9,039 nt of DNA, taken from assembly GCA_029932545.1 (NCBI GenBank), contig JAOZPW010000159.1:1-9039 (forward strand), in the 5' to 3' direction. Of the stretch, positions 1 through 7,101 are shown one piece after another; position 1 is the stretch's first letter; each line of letters opens with the position of its first letter. This DNA comes from Thermoanaerobaculales bacterium. GTDB lineage: Bacteria > Acidobacteriota > Thermoanaerobaculia > Thermoanaerobaculales > Sulfomarinibacteraceae. The notes under the pieces were generated by a model. It worked only from the letters and a program-made list of their open reading frames with translations. It did not search any database and had not been told where the DNA came from. The translations under genes and the position numbers were made by a program.

Positions 1-662
1 TCGATCGCTTCCTACCTGGTGGTGATGAACGCCGCTGACTACGTGCATTCCGAAGAGACCTACGTTTCTGCTCAGGGCACAACAATGCCGGTCGCGTTGT
101 ATGCCTTCCCCGAAGTCTCGGACCAGGCGGAGGATGGTGGAGCACTGACCTCATCCTGCTGAATACCAGCGAGACCGACGCCGCAGCAGACCTGGTTTTC
201 AGTCCACCTGAATCACAGACCAACACGGGGGTCGATCGAACCATCACGATCCCCGCGCGAACGCAACGTACTCTGGCGGACATCGTCGCGGCACTGGGCC
301 ACGACGGTGCCGGGGGCATGACCGTGACTTCGACTCTGCCTGAGGTCATCCTGACAACCCGAACAGCCGCGGAAACTCAGGGCGGGACCTTCGGCCAAAC
401 GATTCCACCGGTGCGACGGAGCGATGCCCAGACCGGCCAGACAACCTCCGTACTGGCAGGTTTGGCATCGGGTGACGGATTTCACACCAATTTTGGCCTC
501 TACAATCTCGGCAGTCAGTCCATTACCGTCAACTTCGAGGGCTCCGCCTGGGCGAAAATCAGAGCGCTGGACGCCGATATCAACTTCACCGCTCACGCTT
601 CGGTGGTCGACAACTCAACCGGCGATCCATGGTTCATCCCGGCGCGCATTCGCTCCAGCTGA
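1..662 (+). CDS. C-terminal part of a secreted/surface protein, 5' partial and frameshifted
   Basis: The 5' end lies outside the window. Frame 1 is open from base 1 to a stop at 160-162, and frame 3 continues the same kind of protein from about 138 to the stop at 660-662. Joining them gives a continuous reading, DG followed by WSTDLILLNTSET, so a one-base deletion (a real mutation or an assembly error) near 125-140 is likely. Visible features are beta-rich, low-charge segments, GGTFGQTIP, a segment reading TNFGLYNLG, and a terminal block HASVVDNSTGDPWFIPAR. From memory, such blocks end large secreted proteins with repeated beta domains in Acidobacteriota-like genomes; no enzymatic motif is visible. 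If the break is ignored, an in-frame ATG at 318 gives a 114-residue ORF, but that is probably not the true start. The last 70 bases overlap the convergent gshB-like gene. The family is recognised only loosely and the function is unknown. Confidence 0.6.
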
Positions 663-1594
663 TCCACCATCACCCGATCGGCCCGGATACCGTTGACCTG
701 GTTGATCTGCACCAGGGTCGTCGGACTGGTGAAATTGACCTCGGTCAGGTGTTCTCCGATGAAGTCCAGCCCCAGGAGGTGAAGTCCCAGAGGATTGAGA
801 TCGGCAGCAACCTCTGCGCAGCACTGCAATTGCCTTGTGGTTGGTTCAAGTCGGGCCGCCGTTGCGCCCTGGTGAAGGTTGGCCAAGCGGGACCCATCAG
901 CTGGAACCCTGAGGACCGAGCCCAATACTTGATCCCCAAGGGTCAATATCCTCAGGTCTCCACTCTCCTCGATTGCCGGAAGGTAGGCCTGTACGATCAC
1001 CTCCGGCGCCCACTGAGCCCAATAGGCCCGAAGGACGGCCGAATCGACATCCGAGGGAACAAACGAGACGCCAATACCACAGTAGGTATTTTTCGGCTTG
1101 CAGACGGCCTCCCCGTCCTGGCCCCTGACTGCAGCCAAAAACTCGTCAAACGAAGCGCAGACCCAGGTCGGCGCAGAGAACTTCGGATAGCGCATGCCGA
1201 TCGTATGCTCGCTCAGTTCGTAGGTTGCCGGAGGCCGGTTGATTTGCAGGATGGCCTCAGGCGCTTCGATGAAATGGCTGTGGTGCCTGACGAAGAGCTC
1301 ATCGACCGGCGGGTCCTTGCGGTGCAGAATTACATCGTACCGCCCGATATCTTCAATCCGCTTCTCACCGAGTTCCCAGAAGGGTTCGCGTGCGGCATCC
1401 GCCGACTCAATCGAGCGTACCGGCAAGCCGGAGAGATAGGCCTCGGTCTCAAGATCCGGATCGTGCGCAACCAGGTCGAGGTAATCAACCGCGATTCCAC
1501 GCTCCAAAAGTTCACGGCTGACGCAGACGCCCAAATCAAAGACCGGATTCAGCGCCAAAATCGGGTCGGCAACAATCAAATATCGTGTCTTCAT
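593..1594 (-). CDS. gshB: Glutathione synthetase-like ATP-grasp ligase (GshB family, divergent)
   Basis: This 333-residue protein matches the GshB layout throughout. The N-terminal domain has DPILALNP (10-17), like the DPLxxLNP start of GshB, then RKDPPVDE (92-99) and INRPPATYELSEH (118-130), which corresponds to the NkPxxlRdxNEK region. The ATP-grasp part has VCKPKN (164-169), VQAYLPAIEESGDLRIL (201-217), GLDFIG (275-280) and LTEVNFTSPT (283-292), the Mg/ATP-binding end of the fold. GshB joins gamma-glutamylcysteine and glycine using ATP in the cytosol. Two parts differ: the glycine-rich loop, usually near DGMGG, reads NTYCGIG (169-175), and the usual RGNLAAGG reads LANLHQGA (237-244). A different substrate is therefore possible. 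GshB of E. coli is 316 residues; the extra tail here lies where the gene overlaps its convergent neighbour. No gshA-type ligase is in the window. A GGAGG sits 4 bases before the ATG, and gloB lies divergently upstream. Confidence 0.85.
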   Translation of the reverse strand: MKTRYLIVADPILALNPVFDLGVCVSRELLERGIAVDYLDLVAHDPDLETEAYLSGLPVRSIESADAAREPFWELGEKRIEDIGRYDVILHRKDPPVDELFVRHHSHFIEAPEAILQINRPPATYELSEHTIGMRYPKFSAPTWVCASFDEFLAAVRGQDGEAVCKPKNTYCGIGVSFVPSDVDSAVLRAYWAQWAPEVIVQAYLPAIEESGDLRILTLGDQVLGSVLRVPADGSRLANLHQGATAARLEPTTRQLQCCAEVAADLNPLGLHLLGLDFIGEHLTEVNFTSPTTLVQINQVNGIRADRVMVDQLERMRAGMNHGSPVELSTTEA

Positions 1595-1676
1595 TCAACC
1601 TCCACAATTACAAACACACCAAAGGCCCAGGAGATTCTCTCATTGACCGGCGCCTCGGGAATGGCGAACATGAATC
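1595..1676. promoter_or_regulatory. Divergent intergenic region between gshB-like gene and gloB
   Basis: These 82 bases must carry the start signals of both divergent genes. On the - strand a strong ribosome site is visible. On the + strand there is a TTGACC (1643-1648) that could be a -35 box, but no convincing -10 box follows at 16-18 bases and no good ribosome site precedes the gloB ATG. Shared control of two glutathione-related genes is plausible but is inferred from layout only. Confidence 0.4.
1599..1603 (-). promoter_or_regulatory. Ribosome binding site of gshB-like gene
   Basis: On the - strand this reads GGAGG, followed by TTGA and then ATG at 1594. It supports that ATG as the start. 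Confidence 0.65.
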
Positions 1677-2441
1677 ATGATCAACGCCACCCCCATCCCA
1701 ATTCTTTCCGACAACTACGTCTGGTTATTGTCTCGGCCCGATTCCGGGAGCACGGTCATCGTCGATCCGGGAGAAGCCTCGCCGGCATTGGCCTTCCTTG
1801 AATCATCAGGCCTTGAGTGTGCCGCTGTTCTTTTGACTCACCACCATGCTGATCATACCGGGGGCGCTGCCGAAATTGGAAAAGCCTGCAAATGCACGAT
1901 TTACGGCCCAGCCCAAGAGTCGATCCCATCCGTCAGCCACCCTGTCGGTGAGAATGAAACCGTGGCGGCAGCAGGCCTGGCATTCGATGTGCTCTCGGTA
2001 CCCGGACACACTCGTGGCCATGTGGCATATGTCGGCCACGGTCACGTATTCTGCGGAGACACCTTGTTCGCCGGTGGTTGCGGCAGAATTTTCGAAGGCT
2101 CGCCCGCCCAGATGTTCGAGTCCCTGAGTATTTTGGCCGCTCTCGACCCCAAGACCCGGATCTGTTGTGCCCACGAGTACACCGTGGCCAATCTTGAGTT
2201 CGCGCTTTTAGTCGAGCCGGGAAACGTACAACTCGTCGATCGCCTGACTTCGGCACGGACCACCCGGTCTGCCGGCCGTCCAACATTGCCCTCAAGCCTC
2301 GAAGTCGAACTGGCCACCAATCCTTTTCTTCGCTGCAGTAAACCGGGAGTCGTCGATTCGGCCTCCCGCCATGCAGGGCGTCGACTGGAGGCGGGCGTCG
2401 ACGTCTTTGCCGAGGTCAGAAGGTGGAAGGACCTTCGATAA
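1677..2441 (+). CDS. gloB: Hydroxyacylglutathione hydrolase (glyoxalase II)
   Basis: This 254-residue metallo-beta-lactamase-fold enzyme hydrolyses S-lactoylglutathione to D-lactate and glutathione, the second step of methylglyoxal detoxification in the cytosol. The metal-binding set is complete: THHHADH (54-60), GH at 110-111, GD at 127-128 and AHEYT (165-169). The order and spacing, with FAGGCGRIFEG (131-141) and C-terminal ATNPFLR (213-219), are those of GloB rather than a general beta-lactamase-fold protein. Length matches the family (about 250). ATG 1677 is the first possible start because an in-frame stop lies at 1671-1673; no clear ribosome site precedes it. It is divergent from the gshB-like gene, and the transporter gene begins about 16 bases after its stop, so the three downstream genes may be cotranscribed. 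Confidence 0.93.
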   Translation: MINATPIPILSDNYVWLLSRPDSGSTVIVDPGEASPALAFLESSGLECAAVLLTHHHADHTGGAAEIGKACKCTIYGPAQESIPSVSHPVGENETVAAAGLAFDVLSVPGHTRGHVAYVGHGHVFCGDTLFAGGCGRIFEGSPAQMFESLSILAALDPKTRICCAHEYTVANLEFALLVEPGNVQLVDRLTSARTTRSAGRPTLPSSLEVELATNPFLRCSKPGVVDSASRHAGRRLEAGVDVFAEVRRWKDLR

Positions 2442-2457
2442 TGTTAGAGTCACGCGG

Positions 2458-4677
2458 GTGTGGATAAGGAAATCACCATGGTTTGCATCGTCTGGCGGCT
2501 CCCTGAAAATCCGGGATTTCACGGCGTTTCTGGTGCTGGCCTTGGTGATTCCGGCCCTCTTCAGCGTCAAAAGCATGACGGTGGACAACCGGTTGGAGCG
2601 GTGGGAGGGATCCAATCGACACCAGGCGGAGGTCTACGATGACTTCAAGGCGGCATTCGGCAGCGACGAATTCGTACTGATTGTCCTCTGGGACGGCACC
2701 CTCTTCCAACCCGAGGCCCTGGATACGATGATGGATGTCGCTGACTCGCTCGAGAAGATCCCAGGGGTCACTCGAGTTCAGGGTCTTCCGGTGGTCTATC
2801 GGGACCTGTTTGCAGGGGAAGATATCGAGGCTCTCGAGGAGGAGATGACCGGGACGCCCTTCTACCGCGACCTCTTCATCTCGTCCGACGGCAAAACCGC
2901 CGCCATTTCAGCGACTGTCACCCCGCCCGATACTCCTCTCGGCAGGCGGATGATCATGAACAGCGTTCACGAGGCGATCAGACCTCTCGAGGAGGCTGGA
3001 TTCACGGTCGGCCTGGTGGGTGCAGCCTCCATGATTGATGCTTTGGATCGAATGTCGAAATACGAGAGCCTGCGGTCAATTGCCGTTGCGTTGATCCTCT
3101 CCCTGCTGGCCCTGGCCCTGCTCTCCCGGTCAGTACGTGTAATGGCGGTCGGCGGTGTCTGCGCTGGGGTTGCGGTTGTCTTGACAATGGCACTCGTCGT
3201 TGTCACCGGACACAGCCTCAACATGATCAACTCGGTACTTCCCGGTCTCTTGTGGGTGCTTTCCCTTGCGGGCATTATTCATCTCGTGCGAAGAGTCCGC
3301 CATCACCTTGCGGACCACAACATGGATCGGGCGCTCAGCCACGCCCTGGCGGACACGACGCGCCCAATAGTGCTGGCCTCGATCACAACCGCAGCGGGCT
3401 TCCTTTCGCTGATGGCGGCCGGCATGGCGCCGGTAAGGGAGTTGGGTCTCTTTGCGGCCATCGGAATTCTGTTGACCCTGGTCGTCAATCTGACGGTCGG
3501 ACCTCTCTTCATCCGTCTCATGCGAGTCCCGGCGATGCCGGCTTCGACTGACGAAGATTTCCACGGACGGTGGCTTCACCTGGGATCCAACCGGCCTCGA
3601 ACGGTTATCGGAATCGCCTTGCTTCTGGTCATGGCCGCTGTCATCAGCCTGCCCTTCATCCGAGTCGCTTCGAATCCCCTGGGATTCTTGCCCCAGGACC
3701 ACCCGACAAACCGGGACTACCGCCCGGTGGCCAACACACTTGGAGGCTTCTTCACCCTGGAGGTCATTCTGGATCTACCAAGCCGGTGGACCGATCCCGC
3801 TCTCTGGGGAACCATTGATGGCCTCACCGACGATCTCGGGAACTCACCGATCATTCCCCGGGTGATCTCACCTCTGGATATGCTTCGAAAACTCCAACAG
3901 TGGGATGACAGCGGGGAATCGGCTTCTTACCGCTTGCCAAATTCCCAAGATGACGCCCAGTATCTTCTCGGCCACCTCAGTCAAAGTGGCCGACAGATGC
4001 TATCGGCCCTGATCGCACATGATGGAACCACGATCCGGCTGTCAGCCGTCGTCAACGACACTGACGAGCTGAGCTTTCTTGATCTGGTCGAGCAAGTACG
4101 ACTGGACCTCGGCGGCCTGCCATCCGGATTTTCCGGCCATATCACTGGACAGGCTCTGCAACTGATCGAAGCCAGACAGACCCTGGTCACCAGCCAACTG
4201 CGAAGCCTGGGCCTCGCGCTGGTGGTGATTTTTTCCGTCATCGCCGTCGGGCTTCGTTCACTCAAGTTGACCGCTCTCTCGGTCCTGCCCAATGTTGTAC
4301 CCATTCTTTCCGCTTTCGGCCTGATGGCCATGAGAGGTATTGCGCTCGATGCCGCAACCATCATGGTGGCTTCTATCGCCCTTGGCATTGCAGTCGATGA
4401 TACGGTGCACCTGCTGGTAGCAATCGACCGAGAGAAGGGGAACGGCGAAAGCATCGACCGCGTTCGTCACGCGCTCGAACACGTCGGCCCTGCGCTGGTC
4501 TTGACTACCGGCGTCACCTGCACGGCCTTTTTCTCCCTGATGACTTCGAACTTTCCCCCTATTCGATATTTCGGACTCCTCTCGGGGGTCGCAATCGTGG
4601 TCGCTCTCGCCGCTGACCTTTGGTTGGTACCGGCCCTGTTGGTCGTCTTCATCCGGAAAGTTGACTCGAATGAATAA
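2458..4677 (+). CDS. RND superfamily (MMPL-type) exporter
   Basis: A protein of 739 residues with the duplicated RND layout. One membrane helix (about 21-38) is followed by a large outer domain (39-205) and five or six helices (about 206-353). A seventh helix (382-402), a second outer domain (to about 580) and five more helices complete it, about 12 in total. The second half carries GIAVDDTVHLL (643-653), the acidic proton-relay region of TM10. The matching place in the first half reads SLAGIIHL (269-276) and has no Asp. Such proteins use the proton gradient to move lipids or other hydrophobic compounds from the inner membrane; the substrate cannot be read from sequence. GTG 2458 was chosen because the first helix follows soon after. 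ATG 2371 is in frame but would place 29 uncharacteristic residues inside gloB, and neither start has a strong ribosome site. The last 8 bases overlap the next gene's start. Confidence 0.85.
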   Translation: MWIRKSPWFASSGGSLKIRDFTAFLVLALVIPALFSVKSMTVDNRLERWEGSNRHQAEVYDDFKAAFGSDEFVLIVLWDGTLFQPEALDTMMDVADSLEKIPGVTRVQGLPVVYRDLFAGEDIEALEEEMTGTPFYRDLFISSDGKTAAISATVTPPDTPLGRRMIMNSVHEAIRPLEEAGFTVGLVGAASMIDALDRMSKYESLRSIAVALILSLLALALLSRSVRVMAVGGVCAGVAVVLTMALVVVTGHSLNMINSVLPGLLWVLSLAGIIHLVRRVRHHLADHNMDRALSHALADTTRPIVLASITTAAGFLSLMAAGMAPVRELGLFAAIGILLTLVVNLTVGPLFIRLMRVPAMPASTDEDFHGRWLHLGSNRPRTVIGIALLLVMAAVISLPFIRVASNPLGFLPQDHPTNRDYRPVANTLGGFFTLEVILDLPSRWTDPALWGTIDGLTDDLGNSPIIPRVISPLDMLRKLQQWDDSGESASYRLPNSQDDAQYLLGHLSQSGRQMLSALIAHDGTTIRLSAVVNDTDELSFLDLVEQVRLDLGGLPSGFSGHITGQALQLIEARQTLVTSQLRSLGLALVVIFSVIAVGLRSLKLTALSVLPNVVPILSAFGLMAMRGIALDAATIMVASIALGIAVDDTVHLLVAIDREKGNGESIDRVRHALEHVGPALVLTTGVTCTAFFSLMTSNFPPIRYFGLLSGVAIVVALAADLWLVPALLVVFIRKVDSNE
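4655..4660 (+). promoter_or_regulatory. Ribosome binding site of the fusion gene
   Basis: GGAAAG lies 9 bases before ATG 4670, inside the end of the transporter gene. It favours ATG 4670 over the in-frame TTG at 4661, which lies directly against the site, and suggests translational coupling. Confidence 0.5.
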
Positions 4678-6934
4678 AACAGCTTCGGAGAACCCGAAAA
4701 TGGATGGTGAAGATATGATTCTCAAGTCTGAAGGCGCTCATCCGGCCGACTCGAATCCCCAGCAGGATGTTGTCGTGATCGGCGCAGGTCCTGCCGGTTC
4801 CGAAATCGCCTATCGAATGGCTGAAGCCGGTTATTCCGTCATCGTTGTTGAAAAAGACCGGCTCGACCGGGAAAAACCATGTGGTGGCGGACTTCAAATT
4901 CAGGAGATCGTCGAATTCGGTCTGCCTCCTGCATCGGTCATCGAACGAGAGATTCACAACTTCAGACTGATATCACCTGAAAATGAAGTGATGGAAACCT
5001 GCATTTCCGATGCAGGTCTGTTTACCGTCTCCGTTCGCAGAAGCAACTATGACCAATACCTTCAGGAAAGAGCACGAAAAGCCGGTGCGGTCTTTCGCGC
5101 CAACACCGAGGTCTCGCATGTTCGCCCTTCAGGAGAGACAATCTCGGTCTCTATCCGTGGTGAAGCCAATCCACTGACAGCAAAACTTGTCATTAACGCC
5201 GGCGGGGCAACGGCGATGAATCTTACCGGGGAACAGGAGACCAGCAGAGACGGACACGACGTGGCAGTAACACGCCACTATTGGTTGAAGTTACCGTCAA
5301 TGCCGGAATCTCTCGCCGACGCCATGGAGTATTATTATTTTAAAGAGCTTCCTAAAGGCTATGGCTGGGTATTCCCCCACAAAGACATTGTTTCGGTTGG
5401 CGTGGGTGGGACCGTGACCAGCATCAAGGATGGGGGGATCAACCTCACGAAGGTACTGGATGATTTCATCACCAACCATAAGATTGCCGCAGAGAAACTC
5501 CAGGGCTCTACGGTGGTTCACAAGGCCGGCGGCATGATCCCTATGAGCATGCCGCAGAAACTGCATGGAGAAAGGATCATGGTTCTCGGTGATGCGGCGG
5601 GTCTTGCAAGCATGCTCCATGGTGGCGGCATCTACCATGCGAGAAAATCAGCACTGATTGCTTCGGAATATTGCATACGTTTCTTGCAGAATGGTGATCA
5701 GGGTGTTCTTCAACAGGGTGGTGAAGCCATCAGAGCCTTCTTTAACACCACCGAAAAACGATGGGACAAGAAGCTCCAGAGAATTTTCTGGAACCACAAG
5801 ATCATGGAGCCCATTATCAGTAGAGGACAGGCTGATGGTGATATTCAAGATGCCATTCGGATCATCATCAATTCCGACCAATCTCATAAGAAGGCTTATG
5901 ATCTGTTGGAGAAAAAGACAATTGAATTGATATATTCCGGACTGGCTGAAAAAGCTGAGGGCTACAAGACGGTTTTCGATGAGAACATCGGGAAAATCTT
6001 TAACCAGGACATCGCAATCCACCAATATGCCAACGAGATTCTCCTCAATAATAAGGCGAAACGGCTGCGGGCCCATTTGGGCATGTTGTCAACAGATCTC
6101 TTTGGAGGAGACCCCTCCGATGCGGCAAAGTTTTCTCTCATTTACGAGATCTTTCATACCGCCTCCCTCATCCATGATGACATTATGGACAAATCCAATA
6201 CACGCCGAGGGAAACCGACCCTCCACACAAAGTACGGAATACCGAATGCCATTATTGTCGGTGATTTGATGCTTTCGAAAGGCTATTCACTGGTGGCGGA
6301 GTTCTCCAGGAAAACGTCTATCTCAAAGACACAGGTGCTGGATCTCCTGGACATTATCGGCCATTTGGGTGAAAAGTGTTGCTTGGGCCAGTCCCTTGAT
6401 ATTGCCATGGCATCCGATCGTCACTATGACAACATCGACAAATACATCGAGATGATCTCGTTCAAGACGGGAGCTCTGATAGGAGGGGCAATCCAGGGCG
6501 GAGCAGTGGTGGCCAATGCGTCCCCGGAAGAAGTTGACTTGATGGGGAGCTTTGGAATGAATCTGGGCATCGGCTTTCAGATCATTGATGATGCGCTTGA
6601 TCTTCTTGGGGGCAAGAAGGCCAATAAGTCGGTCATGAACGATATTCAAGAGGGGAAAGCCACTCCCATGCTGATTTGGGCACTGAAAACGGCAGATGCT
6701 GAAGAAGCTGCGTGGTTGCGGGAGATTGTAGGCAGTGCATCAGTCAATCCGGAACAGGCCGCCAGAATCATCGAGATTTACGGAAAATGCGGGGCGCTGG
6801 AGTATGCCCAGCAGTTGGGGCACACCTACATCGAGCGGGCAAAAACCATCATGGAACAAATGCCCGATGTCCCGGCGCGAGATCAATTCATGGAAATTGT
6901 CGAGATTCTCGACTTCTGGTGCATGCTGGCGTAA
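4670..6934 (+). CDS. Fusion: geranylgeranyl reductase-type flavoprotein + polyprenyl diphosphate synthase
   Basis: 754 residues with two complete enzyme domains. Residues about 32-400 are an FAD-dependent geranylgeranyl reductase-family domain: VVVIGAGPAG (34-43) binds the FAD ADP part, PCGGG (70-74) is the family's Cys-Gly motif, YGWVFP (231-236) is its substrate-side motif and GDAAG (307-311) the second FAD motif. Residues about 432-754 are a trans-prenyltransferase domain: KRLR (464-467), first Asp-rich motif DDIMD (503-507), then RRGKPT, and second motif DDALD (640-644) with EGKATPML after it. The C-terminal half should extend allylic diphosphates with isopentenyl diphosphate; the N-terminal half should reduce isoprenoid double bonds, as in archaeal lipid, chlorophyll or menaquinone side-chain saturation. 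All key catalytic aspartates are present and no stop or frame break lies between the domains. The middle of the gene is AT-richer than its neighbours. The product (saturated prenyl lipid, quinone tail or carrier) is unknown. Confidence 0.92.
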   Translation: MNKTASENPKMDGEDMILKSEGAHPADSNPQQDVVVIGAGPAGSEIAYRMAEAGYSVIVVEKDRLDREKPCGGGLQIQEIVEFGLPPASVIEREIHNFRLISPENEVMETCISDAGLFTVSVRRSNYDQYLQERARKAGAVFRANTEVSHVRPSGETISVSIRGEANPLTAKLVINAGGATAMNLTGEQETSRDGHDVAVTRHYWLKLPSMPESLADAMEYYYFKELPKGYGWVFPHKDIVSVGVGGTVTSIKDGGINLTKVLDDFITNHKIAAEKLQGSTVVHKAGGMIPMSMPQKLHGERIMVLGDAAGLASMLHGGGIYHARKSALIASEYCIRFLQNGDQGVLQQGGEAIRAFFNTTEKRWDKKLQRIFWNHKIMEPIISRGQADGDIQDAIRIIINSDQSHKKAYDLLEKKTIELIYSGLAEKAEGYKTVFDENIGKIFNQDIAIHQYANEILLNNKAKRLRAHLGMLSTDLFGGDPSDAAKFSLIYEIFHTASLIHDDIMDKSNTRRGKPTLHTKYGIPNAIIVGDLMLSKGYSLVAEFSRKTSISKTQVLDLLDIIGHLGEKCCLGQSLDIAMASDRHYDNIDKYIEMISFKTGALIGGAIQGGAVVANASPEEVDLMGSFGMNLGIGFQIIDDALDLLGGKKANKSVMNDIQEGKATPMLIWALKTADAEEAAWLREIVGSASVNPEQAARIIEIYGKCGALEYAQQLGHTYIERAKTIMEQMPDVPARDQFMEIVEILDFWCMLA

Positions 6935-6995
6935 CCCGACCCATACCTATAAGTTCGTTTTATTGGTAGCACATGGCTTCAAATCGCGACTGCCA

Positions 6996-7015
6996 GCGGG
7001 CCCTGAAGGACCCGC
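6996..7015. repeat. REP-like hairpin, left arm
   Basis: GCGGG pairs with CCCGC and CCT with AGG around a GA loop, with one mismatched pair between the two stems. It lies 61 bases after the fusion gene stop, with no strong T-run after it, so a standard intrinsic terminator is doubtful. Confidence 0.55.
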
Positions 7016-7058
7016 CTACAAATCTCTATTCCCCGTAAATTCAGAGAGTTAAATGTAG

Positions 7059-7078
7059 GCGCGTCCTTCAGGGCGCGC
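7059..7078. repeat. REP-like hairpin, right arm
   Basis: GCGCG pairs with CGCGC and CCT with AGG around a TC loop, joined by a T-G pair. It is the inverted partner of the hairpin at 6996-7015. It lies just beyond the 3' end of the glutaredoxin gene and may limit read-through from either side. Confidence 0.55.
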
Positions 7079-7101
7079 GGCTATTCCTCTCACCAATAAA
7101 T

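Larger units (their letters stand above)
6959..7100. repeat. Nested inverted-repeat element between convergent genes
   Basis: A perfect 9-base inverted repeat, TTTATTGGT at 6959-6967 and ACCAATAAA at 7092-7100, encloses a longer imperfect inverted repeat (6992-7020 with 7054-7081). Each inner arm also folds on itself. It fills the gap between the fusion gene and the convergent glutaredoxin gene. It could be a REP-pair or MITE-like element, or serve as a two-way transcription block; no clear target-site duplication was found. Confidence 0.6.

Noticed and set aside
629..1801. Long + strand reading frame of 390 codons opposite the gshB-like gene
   Set aside because: It is antisense to a gene with clear family motifs, has no recognisable domain and runs across the intergenic gap into gloB in another frame. 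Long antisense frames are common in GC-rich coding DNA.
2371..2457. Upstream ATG start for the RND transporter
   Set aside because: It would add 29 residues coded inside gloB with no membrane or family character, and has no ribosome site. GTG 2458 is preferred, though not proven.
3130..3702. 190-codon - strand frame inside the transporter gene
   Set aside because: Antisense shadow of a well-supported membrane protein; the translation is a highly charged Asp/Arg/Gln/His-rich sequence without motifs.
5648..6076. 142-codon - strand frame inside the fusion gene, at the join of the two domains
   Set aside because: No ribosome site or domain was found, and the + strand reading continues cleanly through both enzyme domains, so it does not indicate a gene interrupting the fusion.
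6996..7078. Standard intrinsic terminator after the fusion gene
   Set aside because: The hairpins are strong enough but neither is followed by a proper T-run on the strand concerned, so they are reported as repeats rather than terminators.
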